A DNA stretch of 29,283 nt. It comes from DASQQQ01 sp036390995 (GTDB lineage Bacteria > Actinomycetota > UBA4738 > HRBIN12). Positions within the stretch are counted from its first letter, which is position 1. Every line of letters starts with the position of its first letter. The stretch lies in the NCBI GenBank assembly GCA_036390995.1, contig DASWAT010000095.1:1-29283 (forward strand), given 5' to 3'. A program made the translations under genes and the position numbers. This document shows positions 6,808 through 15,432 of this stretch, one piece after another. The notes below the pieces were generated by a model, which was not told where the DNA came from, ran no database searches, and saw only the letters and a program-made list of their open reading frames with translations.

Positions 6808-7017
6808 CTAGCAGCGCCGAGTCCCGCCACGGGGCCAAGATCCGATCCGTTGGTACGGCGAGAAGCGGCACGCCCCTTCCTGCCAGGGGATCCCCGGCGT
6901 TCGTGTGAGGAACGAGGCCGTCACCATGCGCGCCCCGTTGTGCATCCAGCCCTCCCGGCGGAGCTGCCGCATCCCCGCATCCACCAGCGAACCGGTGAGC
7001 GCCGGCGGGTCAGCCAT
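6808..7017 (-). pseudogene. Remnant of a deoxyribodipyrimidine photolyase C-terminal region
   Basis: A minus-strand frame encodes LTGSLVDAGMRQLRREGWMH followed by NGARMVTASFLTR (about 6999-6901). This closely matches the FAD-binding core of class I photolyases, where the family reads roughly TGxPLVDAGMRQL, then GWMHNRxRM and ASFL. It then reads PWQEGACRF and SPYQRI, which resemble DWREGERYF and APYFRIFNP of the family with the intervening ~30 residues missing. The N-terminal ~320 residues expected upstream are absent; the site-2 protease region begins at about 7058. The Arg of HNR is Gly here. I read it as a decayed, internally deleted gene fragment and not an expressed protein. The family assignment is from memory of the motif, not a search. 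Confidence 0.65.
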
Positions 7018-7057
7018 GCGACGTCCACTCAGGACGTTCGGCCCCCGCCGGCTGGGG

Positions 7058-7063
7058 TAGGCT
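7058..7063 (+). promoter_or_regulatory. -10 box (TAGGCT) for the site-2 protease gene
   Basis: TAGGCT has the same TANNNT form as the other -10 boxes in this window. It lies 32 nt before the GTG at 7096, leaving room for a short leader with an SD (AAGGGCGGAG at 7085-7094). The rest of 6668-7095 contains only the inverted repeat and the photolyase remnant. Confidence 0.4.
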
Positions 7064-7095
7064 CGGAGACCTCCGGGGCGACGAAAGGGCGGAGC

Positions 7096-8220
7096 GTGTT
7101 CGGCAGATCGTGGCGGATCGGGACGATCCGAGGCATCCCGGTGAGCGTCGACTCATCGTGGGTGTGGATCGCCGTCCTCATCACGTACACGCTGTGGGCG
7201 CAGTTCGACGCCTTGTACGCGGGCGTCGGCACGGGGACGGCCCTGGCCCTGGCCGTGTTCGCCGCCGCGCTCTTCTTCGCCTCGGTGTTCCTGCACGAGC
7301 TCGCGCACGCCGTGGCGGCCCGCCTCCATCACATCCCGGTCTTCGGCATCACGCTGGTCTTCTTCGGCGGGTTCACCAGCGCGAAGTCGGACGCGAAGGG
7401 CCCCGGCCCGGCGTTCGTGATCTCCGCCGTGGGGCCGGGCACAAGTGCGGTGCTCGGCGTCCTGTTCTGGAGGCTTTCGTTGCTGTTCGCGGCGACGAAC
7501 CGGCCGCTGGCCGCGGCGTTCGGCTACCTCGGATGGGTGAACGGGTTCATGGCGGCGTTCAACGTGATCCCCGGTCTGCCCCTCGACGGCGGGCGCATGC
7601 TCGAGGCCGTCGTGTGGCGCGTCACCGGGAACCGCGATCGGTCCACACAGATCGCCGCGTATGCGGGGATGGGCGTCGGGGTCCTGCTCGCGGCCATCGG
7701 CCTGGGCCTGGCGGCGGGGCTCTACGATATCGCCAACTTCCACGAATTCGGGGGGCTGTGGTTCGCCATCATCGGGGTCTTCATCTTCCAGGGCGCCCGA
7801 GGCTCGGAGCGGCAGATCGCGTTGCGCAGGACGCTGGCAGGAGCCACCGTGGCCGACGCCATGGATCCGCCACCACCGTCGGTGCCGGCGGACATGGCGC
7901 TTTCTGAAGTGCTCGAACGCTACCTCCGAGGTCACGAGGGCGAGGCCTTCCCGGTGGTCGAGGGGGCGAACCGCGTGATCGGGATGATCTCGATGGGCTC
8001 CGCCCGGCCGATCGGGCAGCACGACCCGCTCCGTCCTGCGCGAGATGCGCTGATCCCGCTCTCGCAGGTGGTCGTCACGCAGATGGACGAGCCGCTGGAC
8101 GAGGCGGCGGCCGGCCTGGGGACCCGACGCGCCGCCCTGGTGCTCCGCGACGGGCAGCTCGTGGGCGCGATCACCGGCGAGGCCGTGGCCCGGTGGGCCG
8201 CGCGCGCCCACCCGGTCTGA
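7096..8220 (+). CDS. Site-2 protease family (M50) zinc metalloprotease with CBS domain pair
   Basis: GTG at 7096 with AAGGGCGGAG just upstream starts MFGRSWRIGTIRGIPVSVDS, the usual N-terminus of this family; 374 residues. The zinc-binding HELAH motif is at residues 67-71 in a membrane helix, with the third ligand region in NVIPGLPLDGGRM. About five membrane segments are visible up to residue ~240. Residues ~255-370 contain two CBS motifs (VADAMDPPPPSVPAD and the RRAALVLRDGQLVGAI region), which in this subfamily sense nucleotides or regulate activity. Site-2 proteases cut membrane-bound anti-sigma factors or other single-helix substrates; the substrate is unknown. The ORF is open upstream to 6664, but that stretch overlaps the hairpin and the pseudogene. 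Confidence 0.92.
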   Translation: MFGRSWRIGTIRGIPVSVDSSWVWIAVLITYTLWAQFDALYAGVGTGTALALAVFAAALFFASVFLHELAHAVAARLHHIPVFGITLVFFGGFTSAKSDAKGPGPAFVISAVGPGTSAVLGVLFWRLSLLFAATNRPLAAAFGYLGWVNGFMAAFNVIPGLPLDGGRMLEAVVWRVTGNRDRSTQIAAYAGMGVGVLLAAIGLGLAAGLYDIANFHEFGGLWFAIIGVFIFQGARGSERQIALRRTLAGATVADAMDPPPPSVPADMALSEVLERYLRGHEGEAFPVVEGANRVIGMISMGSARPIGQHDPLRPARDALIPLSQVVVTQMDEPLDEAAAGLGTRRAALVLRDGQLVGAITGEAVARWAARAHPV

Positions 8221-8244
8221 TCTCGGGCTGTCGGTCCTCAGCGG

Positions 8245-8250
8245 TAGCAT
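8245..8250 (+). promoter_or_regulatory. -10 box (TAGCAT) for the helicase-nuclease operon
   Basis: TAGCAT lies 8 nt before GTG at 8259 with no SD, a leaderless arrangement like several others in the window. Confidence 0.45.
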
Positions 8251-8258
8251 CCGAAGAC

Positions 8259-11183
8259 GTGGCCCCCCAGGAACCGTTCCAGGCCGATCCCGCTCAGCAG
8301 CAGGTGCTGGACCATGCGCACGGCGCCCTGCTGGTCGGCGGGGGTGCCGGAACCGGCAAGTCGGCCGTGTTGCGCGAGCGCTTCGCGCTACTGATCGAGG
8401 GCGGCGCGGACCCGGAGCGCTTGGCCCTCGTGGTTCGCTCTCGCCGCGACCGCGCCGAGGCGCGGCAACTGGTGCTGGCCCGTCTCGGACGCTCGCTGCC
8501 CGATCTACGCGTCACCACGATCCAGGGCGTGGCGCACCAGGCGATGAGCCGTCGCTTCGACGCGGTCGGCTACCGAGAGCCTCCTCGCGTCCTGGACGCC
8601 TCCGACCAGTTCGCGACGGTTCAGGACCTGCTCAAGGGTGAGCTCGAGGCTCACCGAGACGAGTGGCCCGCATACGGCACGCTGCTCGGGCTGAACGGCT
8701 TCGCCGACGAGATCCGCCAGTTCCTCCTACGCGCACAGGAGGCCATGGTGACACCTGAGCAGATCGCCGAGCGCGCGGAGGAGCGCGGGCTGAGGGGCTG
8801 GCTCGAGCTCTCCGCCTTCTACCGTCGGTACGTCGACGCCTTGGCCCAGCTCGGTGCCGTCGACTTCGCCGGGCTCGTCTGGCAGGCGGCGAACGCGGCT
8901 CGGGACGGGGACCGCCTCTTCGACCAGGTCCTGGTCGACGACTTCCAGGACACGACCGTCGGCGCCGAGGCGCTGCTCGCCGCCCTGGCCCCGGTCGACC
9001 TGGTCGTGGCCGGAGACTCCGACGCACACGTGTTCTCGTTCCAGGGCACCACCGACGTGCCGCTGCGGCGGTTCGAGGAGCGTTTCGCTGCCGGGCGGAT
9101 CCAACTGGAGGTCCGGCACCGGAGCGACGGGCTGGGCCTGGAGGCCTGGCGAACCCCGCACACCGCCGAGGAGCACGCCGTCGTGGCCCGCGAGCTCCGC
9201 CGGATCCACGTGGAGGAGCTCGTTCCCTGGAGCCGGCTCGCGGTCGTGGTCCGGCGCCAGGGCCCCTACGCATCCGGGCTTATCCGCGCCCTGGACGACG
9301 CGGGCATCCCGCGAGCTGCGTCCGAAAGCGGCCTCTCCGTGGCCTCGGCCCCCGCCACCCGACCGTACGTGCTCGCGCTGCGGTGGATCGTGGCCCCGCC
9401 CGAACGGCGCGACGACCTCGTCGAGCCGGTCCTCACCTCCGAGCTCGGCAACCTCTCGCCCGCGTCGGCGCGCTCGCTGCTCCGGCTTGCCCGCGCGGCC
9501 GATCGGCCGCCGCGCGATGCGCTGGACCTCGACGAGGGCCTCACCGAGGAGGAGCGGCTCGGGTTGGCCGGGCTCCGGGACGTGCTCGACGGGGCAGAGG
9601 CACGCAAGGCCTCGGTCCTCGACGCCTTCGCCATCCTGTGGAAGGGGCTGCCGTGCTCGGCGCGGCTCGTCGAGAGGGCGGAACGGAGCCACACCTCGCG
9701 GGTGGATCTGGACGGCGTCCTCGAGCTGTCCCGCATGGTCGCCGAGGCGGGCACGTCGCCCGATCCCTCGACGGAGTCCTTCCTCGGGCTCACCGAGGTG
9801 AGGGTTGGCGCTCCCGGCACCGCGGACCGAACGGAGCCCGGTCGCGACGCCGTCGAGGTCCTCACCGCCCACGGGGCCGCCGGCCGCGAGTTCGACACGG
9901 TGGTCGTCGTGGACGCCGTGGAGGGCAACTTCCCCAGCCTGAGCCGCCCCGAGCCGATGTTCGACCTGGCGGTGCTGCAGGGGACCCGGACCCGATCGGA
10001 GCTGAACCGCCTCCGGCTGGAGGACGAGCGGCGGCTGTTCCGCTCGGCCGTGAGTCGCGCCCGGCGCCGCGTGGTGCTCACCGCGAGCGACCCGAACGGC
10101 ACGGAGTCGGACGAGGCCGCGGCGTCGCGGTTCGCGGAGGAGCTCGGCCTGGAGTGGCGCGAGGTGCCCGCCGAGCCGCTGGGGGATCCGGTCTCGGTGG
10201 CCGAGGCGGCCGCGACGTGGCGGCGTTCGCTGAGCGATCCCGCCGAACCGCCCCCGGCTCGGGCAGCGGCGTTGTCTGGCCTGCTCGCACTCGGCGACGA
10301 TCCCGCTCGCTGGTGGTTCCAGCGCGAGTGGAGCGGTCCGCCCCACCTGCCGCGCGACGAGCTGCGCCTCTCGTACTCTCGCCTGGACCACCTGGAGAAC
10401 TGCGAGCTGCAGTTCGTCCTGGCGGACGAGCTCGGCCTCGACGTCGGCGGCGGCTACCAGGCATGGGTCGGCCGCCTCCTGCACCAGCTCATCGAGGACT
10501 GCGAGAACGGCAAGGTCGATCGCACGCCCGAGGCGTTCGTCCGAACGCTGAACGCGCGGTGGCAGCCGGCCCGGTTCCCCTCGTACGCCGTTTCCGAGGC
10601 GGAGCGGCTCCACGCGATCGACGTCATCGTCCCGAACTGGTTCGAGCGGTACGGAGCGCTGCCCGCCGAGGCCACCGAGGAACGCTTCCGCTTCGACTTC
10701 GACGGGGCGCTGATCAACGGCGTGATCGATCGCATCGGGCCGGTGCCCGAGGGCCACCGCAGGATCACCGACTTCAAGACCGGGAACGCGGACAACGCGC
10801 CCAGGGTCGCGGAGAGCCTCCAGCTCGGGATCTACTACCTCGCGGTGAGCGAGTGCGACGAGCTCGCGGACTTCCGCCCGGTGGAGGCGGTCGAGCTCGC
10901 CTACCTGGCCGGGAAGAAGAGGAAGGGCGAGTTGGTCGCGCTCTTTTGGCCGGTATCCGGGAAGGGCGAGGAGGACTACATGACCAGGATGCGCGAGCGG
11001 CTGTCCGGACTGGTCGATCGGGTCCGGCAGCTGGATCGCGGCGGCCGGTACGTCCCGAGCACGGCAGCGAACTGCTTCTTCTGCAGCTTCCAGACGCTGT
11101 GCTCCCGGTATCCGGAAGGCGGCGACGTCTTCCCCGTCTCCGGACCCGCGCCCCTTCAGGAGAGAACGGAGGCCGCACCGTGA
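8259..11183 (+). CDS. adnA: AdnA-like UvrD-family helicase/RecB-type nuclease subunit
   Basis: GTG at 8259 gives 974 residues. A UvrD-like motor comes first: Walker A GGGAGTGKS near residue 30, motif II LVDDFQD at 226-231, and GDSDAHVFSFQGT. The C-terminal third is a RecB/PD-(D/E)XK nuclease with ITDFKTG near 838 and QLGIYYLAV. Cys715, Cys939, Cys942 and Cys948 (NCFFCSFQTLC) form the pattern of the Fe-S cluster staple in AddB/AdnAB nucleases. The next gene is a second helicase-nuclease overlapping by 4 nt, the actinobacterial AdnAB arrangement for end resection of double-strand breaks. Several motor motifs are off consensus (Asp for Glu in motif II, TAHGAAGREFD for the usual TxHxxKGLEF). This agrees with AdnA being the auxiliary motor in mycobacteria. 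The subunit name rests on gene order and motifs. Confidence 0.88.
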   Translation: MAPQEPFQADPAQQQVLDHAHGALLVGGGAGTGKSAVLRERFALLIEGGADPERLALVVRSRRDRAEARQLVLARLGRSLPDLRVTTIQGVAHQAMSRRFDAVGYREPPRVLDASDQFATVQDLLKGELEAHRDEWPAYGTLLGLNGFADEIRQFLLRAQEAMVTPEQIAERAEERGLRGWLELSAFYRRYVDALAQLGAVDFAGLVWQAANAARDGDRLFDQVLVDDFQDTTVGAEALLAALAPVDLVVAGDSDAHVFSFQGTTDVPLRRFEERFAAGRIQLEVRHRSDGLGLEAWRTPHTAEEHAVVARELRRIHVEELVPWSRLAVVVRRQGPYASGLIRALDDAGIPRAASESGLSVASAPATRPYVLALRWIVAPPERRDDLVEPVLTSELGNLSPASARSLLRLARAADRPPRDALDLDEGLTEEERLGLAGLRDVLDGAEARKASVLDAFAILWKGLPCSARLVERAERSHTSRVDLDGVLELSRMVAEAGTSPDPSTESFLGLTEVRVGAPGTADRTEPGRDAVEVLTAHGAAGREFDTVVVVDAVEGNFPSLSRPEPMFDLAVLQGTRTRSELNRLRLEDERRLFRSAVSRARRRVVLTASDPNGTESDEAAASRFAEELGLEWREVPAEPLGDPVSVAEAAATWRRSLSDPAEPPPARAAALSGLLALGDDPARWWFQREWSGPPHLPRDELRLSYSRLDHLENCELQFVLADELGLDVGGGYQAWVGRLLHQLIEDCENGKVDRTPEAFVRTLNARWQPARFPSYAVSEAERLHAIDVIVPNWFERYGALPAEATEERFRFDFDGALINGVIDRIGPVPEGHRRITDFKTGNADNAPRVAESLQLGIYYLAVSECDELADFRPVEAVELAYLAGKKRKGELVALFWPVSGKGEEDYMTRMRERLSGLVDRVRQLDRGGRYVPSTAANCFFCSFQTLCSRYPEGGDVFPVSGPAPLQERTEAAP

Positions 11184-14100
11184 CCCGGGCATACCCGCAG
11201 CCCATCGTCGACTTCCTCGGGGCCGAGCCCACCCCGGAGCAGTGGGCCGCCATCTCGATGCCGCTCGTGCCCTACGTCCTGGTGGCGGGGGCCGGCTCCG
11301 GCAAGACCTCGGTGATGGCCGCGCGCGTGATCTACCTCGCCATGGTCGCGAACGGCGACCTGGCCGCGAGCCATCCGGGCGTGATGCCGGGCAACGTCCT
11401 GTGCCTCACGTTCACGAACAAGGCCACCGAGCTCCTGTTGCTGCGGATCCGTCACGCGTTGCGGAAGATCCGCCTCGAAGAGGGTGAGGAACCCGAGATC
11501 CTCAACTACCACGGCTTCGCCGCCCAGATCCTGGATCGCCACGGGATGCTGATCGGCATCGAGCCCGGACAGCGGGTGATCACACCGGCCCAGCGCAACG
11601 AGCTGGCGGCGCGGGTCCTGGACCGGCGGACGTTCAGCAGCCTCACCACGCGGTGGCAGCCCTCGATCGTCGCGAACATCCTGTCGTTGGACGAGCAGCT
11701 GCAGAACCACCAGGTCGATCCGGAGCAGGCGGAAGCCTTCGTCGCCGCGAACCTCACGCGACTGCAGTCCGCCAAGTCGGCGGATCCGTACCACGCCGCT
11801 CTGGAGCGGATGGAGCTCGCCGGCGCGGTCCAGGCGTTCCGGGACCTCAAGCGCGAACTCGGCGTGATCGACTTCGGCGACCAGATCGGGCACGCCGCTC
11901 GGATCGTCCGCGAGCGCCCGGAGGTTGCCGACGGCTACCGGGAACGCTTCCAGGCCGTCCTGTTGGACGAGTACCAGGACACGAACCACGCCCAGGCGAT
12001 GCTGATGGAGGGCATCTTCGGGCGCGGGCATCCGGTCACGGCGGTGGGCGATCCCGACCAGAACATCTACGGGTGGCGGGGGGCGAGCCTGCACAACCTG
12101 TTGCAGTTCCCCACGCAGTTCCCGCAGGCGGACGGCACCAACTCGCCGAAGCTGCCCCTGTACACCAATTTCCGCTCGGGCAGGCGCATCCTGGCGGCGG
12201 CGGACCAGATCATCCGGCCGCTCCCCCCGAACCAGCGCCCGGACCCCGACAAGGAACTCCGGCCCCATCCGCCGAACGGCGAGGGCGCGGTCTGGGTGGC
12301 CCAGTACGAGCACGAGGTCGCGGAAGCCGAAGCCGTCGCCGACCGCATCCTGGAGCTGCACGCGCAGGGCGGCGCGTGGCGGGACGTCGCGGTCCTGTGC
12401 CGGACCCACCGCCTGTTCGAGCCCCTGCAGCTGGCGTTCGCGGACCGGGGCGTCCCCGCGGAGTTCATCGGCCTGGCGGGGCTCATCCGGCTCCCCGAGG
12501 TGGTAGAGGTCCTGGCGTACGCGCGGGCGGCCGCAGATCCCGGCGCGAGCGTCGCGCTGGCCCGGATCCTCATGGGCCCTCGGTACCGCGTGGGGTACGG
12601 GGACCTCGCCCGGGTCGCCGCGTGGACCCGCACCAGCGGCTGGGCGCTGCTCGAGCGGCTCCGCGACCGGCTGCCCGAGGACGATGCCATCCTCGAGGAC
12701 CAGCCGTTCCTCATCGCCGAGGCCCTCGAGCACCTCGACGAGGTCGAGGAGCTCTCGCCGGAGGGGCGCGAGCGGCTCGAGGCCTTCGGCAGCGAGCTCA
12801 CCCAGCTCCGGGCGGCGGCCAGGCGACCGGTGGGCGAGTTCCTCGCCGAGATCGTGCGTCGGACCGGGCTGCTCGCCGAGCTCGGAGCACATCCCGACCG
12901 GTCTCTGGCCGTGGCCAGGCGACGGAACCTCTCGGCGTTCCTGGATCAGGTGTACGCATTCCAGCCGCTCGAAGGCGAGCTCACCCTGCGTGCGTTCCTC
13001 GAATACGTCGACTCCATCGACGACGACCGAGAGTGGGCGCCCGTCCAGCCCAGCGAGGACGACAGCGTGAAGGTCATGACGATCCACGCCGCGAAGGGTC
13101 TGGAGTTCGACACGGTCTTCGTGCCCGGTATGGCCAAGGACCTGTTCCCGAACACGCGGGTGCAGCAGAACCCGATGCGCCGGGGGAGCTCCCTCGACAT
13201 CGAGCTCCGCCGCGACCGGGACCTCCTCCCCCATTTCGACGGGGTGATGTCCAGGTTCGTCGACGCCCTCCGTGAGCAGGAGGTGTTCGAGGAGCGACGC
13301 ACCGCCTACGTGGCCCTGACCCGGGCGAAGCGGCGCTTGTTCTGCTCGTCCGCGATCTGGTACGGCGAGCTGCTGCATGCGAAGAGCGTGGGCCGGTTCC
13401 TCATCGAGCTGATGACCTGGGCCCGCACGACGCACGATGCCGACATCCATCTCGAAGGGGACGGGGAGACCGAGGAGAACCCCCTGGCCGGATACCGCCA
13501 ACGCTTCGTCCGACCCTGGCCGGGGCCGGCCCGGCCGGAGGACGCGGACGAGCTGTTCCCGCAGGGGTGGCGCAGGGCCGCCCTGGAGGCCGCGAGCGGC
13601 GGCGGCGTCCCCCAGGCGTTGGTGGAGGCCCTCGACCTCGGCGAGCGAGCGGAGTATGAGAGGCTCGCGGCCGAACACCGAACGCTCGCAACGCACCTAC
13701 GGGAGCGCGGATCCATGAGCGACACGAAACCCACGGCGTCGTCTCCGGTGTCCGTGAGCGGGCTGATCGACTACGGGCGATGCCCGAAGCGGTTCTACTG
13801 GACCTCGGTCCGTCCCTTGCCGCGGTTCTCCGGAGCGGCGGCTCGGATCGGCACCGACGTCCACGCCTGGATCGAGCGCCGCTCCTCGGGTCAGGCGTCG
13901 CTGCTCGAGCTCGACGAGCCGCCGGACCTCGTCGCGGAGGAGCTGGCCGGCGAGCCGGGAAGGGTGCAGCAGCTGCGGGACACGTTCCTGGCCAGCCGGT
14001 TCGGCCGCATGGTGCCGTTGTACGCGGAGCGCCCGTTCCTGGTCTCGGTGGGAAGCGCCTACGTGAACGGCCGTATCGACGCGATCTTCGGCACTCCCGA

Positions 14101-14440
14101 GGGGCGGTGGGAGGTGGTCGACTACAAGACCGGGCGGCGGCCGGCCGAGGACGACCCGCTGGCCGGCGTGCAGCTCGACCTGTACGCGCTGGCGTGCATC
14201 GACGTGTGGCACAAGCGAGCGGAGGAGCTCACGCTCACGTACCTGTATCTGTCCGCCGGCCAGGAGGTCACGCGGCCGGCCGGGCCGGTGGACCAGATCC
14301 GACAACGCGTTCGGGCGTGGCTGGCGGGCATCGCCGAGGGGCGGTTCGACCCCACGCCGGGCGAGCACTGCCGGTGGTGCGACTTCCTCTCGTTCTGCGA
14401 GCCGGGGCGGGCCTTCCTGGCCGCGCCGGAAGAGGGGTAG
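11180..14440 (+). CDS. adnB: AdnB-like UvrD-family helicase/RecB-type nuclease subunit
   Basis: GTG at 11180 overlaps the previous stop (GTGA) and has GGAGG 7 nt upstream; 1086 residues. The motor is intact: PTPEQ, Walker A GAGSGKT at ~37-43, LTFTNKAT, LLDEYQDTN near 262, GDPDQNIYGWRGA near 290, MTIHAAKGLEFDTVFVPG near 632 and AYVALTRAKRRL near 708. The C-terminal nuclease has VDYKTG near 981 and QLDLYALA. Cys868, Cys1064, Cys1067 and Cys1073 (CRWCDFLSFC) make an Fe-S staple. By analogy with mycobacterial AdnAB this is the lead translocating motor, pairing with the preceding gene product to unwind and resect DNA ends. A large upstream extension of the frame is a shadow of the previous gene. 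Confidence 0.92.
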   Translation: MTRAYPQPIVDFLGAEPTPEQWAAISMPLVPYVLVAGAGSGKTSVMAARVIYLAMVANGDLAASHPGVMPGNVLCLTFTNKATELLLLRIRHALRKIRLEEGEEPEILNYHGFAAQILDRHGMLIGIEPGQRVITPAQRNELAARVLDRRTFSSLTTRWQPSIVANILSLDEQLQNHQVDPEQAEAFVAANLTRLQSAKSADPYHAALERMELAGAVQAFRDLKRELGVIDFGDQIGHAARIVRERPEVADGYRERFQAVLLDEYQDTNHAQAMLMEGIFGRGHPVTAVGDPDQNIYGWRGASLHNLLQFPTQFPQADGTNSPKLPLYTNFRSGRRILAAADQIIRPLPPNQRPDPDKELRPHPPNGEGAVWVAQYEHEVAEAEAVADRILELHAQGGAWRDVAVLCRTHRLFEPLQLAFADRGVPAEFIGLAGLIRLPEVVEVLAYARAAADPGASVALARILMGPRYRVGYGDLARVAAWTRTSGWALLERLRDRLPEDDAILEDQPFLIAEALEHLDEVEELSPEGRERLEAFGSELTQLRAAARRPVGEFLAEIVRRTGLLAELGAHPDRSLAVARRRNLSAFLDQVYAFQPLEGELTLRAFLEYVDSIDDDREWAPVQPSEDDSVKVMTIHAAKGLEFDTVFVPGMAKDLFPNTRVQQNPMRRGSSLDIELRRDRDLLPHFDGVMSRFVDALREQEVFEERRTAYVALTRAKRRLFCSSAIWYGELLHAKSVGRFLIELMTWARTTHDADIHLEGDGETEENPLAGYRQRFVRPWPGPARPEDADELFPQGWRRAALEAASGGGVPQALVEALDLGERAEYERLAAEHRTLATHLRERGSMSDTKPTASSPVSVSGLIDYGRCPKRFYWTSVRPLPRFSGAAARIGTDVHAWIERRSSGQASLLELDEPPDLVAEELAGEPGRVQQLRDTFLASRFGRMVPLYAERPFLVSVGSAYVNGRIDAIFGTPEGRWEVVDYKTGRRPAEDDPLAGVQLDLYALACIDVWHKRAEELTLTYLYLSAGQEVTRPAGPVDQIRQRVRAWLAGIAEGRFDPTPGEHCRWCDFLSFCEPGRAFLAAPEEG

Positions 14441-14452
14441 GCCGCCGAACGA

Positions 14453-14830
14453 TCAGCCGGACGCGACCGAAGCCGAGTCCGCCGCGGTGAGCCGTTCGAC
14501 CTGCTCCTCGAACGTCCGATACGTCGAGGCGGGGTCCCACCCGCCCTCGGAGACTTCGGAGACGAACCGGGCGGCCAGGCCGAGATCGGGAGAGCGAGTG
14601 AGGACCGCGGCCCGGAACCAGTCGTAGTCGCCGGGCTGAAGCACGATCGGCCCGTGGGTGCCTGCGCGGCGGAACGACGGGTCGTCGAGGACCACCGGCG
14701 TGGGTCGCAGGATCCGGTCGAGCCCGGGCACCGGGTCAGCGTGTGGCTCGAGCTGCCCGCACCGGCCGTCCCACCGGATCATCGCCACGACCTCGTCGGC
14801 GTCGCCGGGGCGGAACAGCTCGACGCGCAT
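14453..14830 (-). CDS. Hypothetical protein, 125 residues
   Basis: I chose ATG at 14830 (MRVELFRPGDADEVVAMIRW) because a TACCCT box lies 8 nt upstream. The frame stays open to 14902, but that runs into the preceding gene. The protein is soluble and mildly acidic, without membrane segments or a motif I recognise; Trp and aromatic residues (DYDWFRAAV) are scattered through it. It follows the cyclic-nucleotide-binding gene by 25 nt and ends 12 nt from the convergent adnB-like gene. GC3-rich codon use like its neighbours supports it being real. Function is unknown. Confidence 0.6.
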   Translation of the reverse strand: MRVELFRPGDADEVVAMIRWDGRCGQLEPHADPVPGLDRILRPTPVVLDDPSFRRAGTHGPIVLQPGDYDWFRAAVLTRSPDLGLAARFVSEVSEGGWDPASTYRTFEEQVERLTAADSASVASG

Positions 14831-14838
14831 CGCGATCA

Positions 14839-14844
14839 AGGGTA
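14839..14844 (-). promoter_or_regulatory. -10 box (TACCCT on minus) upstream of the hypothetical gene
   Basis: The minus strand reads TACCCT, 8 nt before ATG at 14830. The arrangement suggests a leaderless transcript from inside the short gap after the cyclic-nucleotide-binding gene. Confidence 0.4.
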
Positions 14845-14855
14845 CCGGACCCGGC

Positions 14856-15278
14856 TCAGCCGGAGATCGGCCGCTCGAGGCGGCGGAGCATCGACGCCGC
14901 ATACTCCAGGAGCTTCACCGCGACGGCGGGCTCGGCCTGGAGCAGCTTCAGGAACGCCTTGCGCGTGAGGGCCAGCAGCGTCATCGGTGTCTCGGCCACG
15001 ACGGATGCGGTTCTCGCGCCGCCGTCCAGCAGCGAGATCTCGCCGAAGAAGTCCCCCGGCAGGAGCCGGTTCACGACACGGCCCTTGACGTTCTCGACCT
15101 TCGCCTGCCCCTCGATGATGACGTAGAAGGTGTCGCCCTCCTCGCCCTCCTTCACGATCGAAGCGCCCTCCATGTACCGGACCTCCTCCATGGAGTCCGC
15201 CAGACGCCGCAGGTACCGGGGGGAGAGCGGCGAGAACAACGGAACCTGCGCCAGCGCCAGCTGCTCCCGCTTGCCCAC
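14856..15278 (-). CDS. Stand-alone cyclic-nucleotide-binding domain protein
   Basis: GTG at 15278 is 6 nt after AGGAGG (15290-15285); a GTG at 15284 would touch the SD, so I prefer 15278, giving 140 residues. The whole protein is one cNMP-binding beta-roll: LFSPLSPRYLRRLADSMEEV, then GDTFYVIIEGQAKV and a phosphate-binding cassette FGEISLLDGGARTASV that keeps the Glu and Arg contacting the cyclic phosphate. There is no DNA-binding or enzymatic domain. Such proteins may act as nucleotide sensors or sinks through protein contacts. The divergent neighbour (15433) is a full Crp/Fnr regulator whose own cassette is altered, so a functional partnership is possible but unproven. Confidence 0.88.
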   Translation of the reverse strand: MGKREQLALAQVPLFSPLSPRYLRRLADSMEEVRYMEGASIVKEGEEGDTFYVIIEGQAKVENVKGRVVNRLLPGDFFGEISLLDGGARTASVVAETPMTLLALTRKAFLKLLQAEPAVAVKLLEYAASMLRRLERPISG

Positions 15279-15420
15279 TGCCACCCTCCTTCATGAGGCG
15301 GTCGCGTCGCTGGGAGCCTACTGCCTGGTGGCCTGCCTGTCGAAGCCTGCGCGGCAGCGTGCGGGCGCGGATGCCCACGCACCGCAGAGACGGCCCGGCC
15401 CGAGTGTCGGTGGGCGGGGG

Positions 15421-15426
15421 TAGGGT
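15421..15426 (+). promoter_or_regulatory. -10 box (TAGGGT) for the Crp-family gene
   Basis: TAGGGT lies 6 nt before GTG at 15433 with no SD between, a leaderless pattern. The 15279-15432 intergenic region is shared with the divergent cNMP-binding gene and no clear Crp palindrome was seen in it. Confidence 0.45.
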
Positions 15427-15432
15427 CCGGCC

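Noticed and set aside
9383..11179. 599-residue N-terminal extension of the adnB-like frame
   Set aside because: Arg- and Gly-rich shadow of the adnA-like gene in another frame; the GTG at 11180 has an SD and the helicase N-terminus.
11156..13696. Minus-strand ORF of 846 residues opposite the adnB-like gene (and 8727-11192 opposite the adnA-like gene)
   Set aside because: Long open antisense frames are expected in high-GC genes; all helicase and nuclease motifs are on the plus strand.
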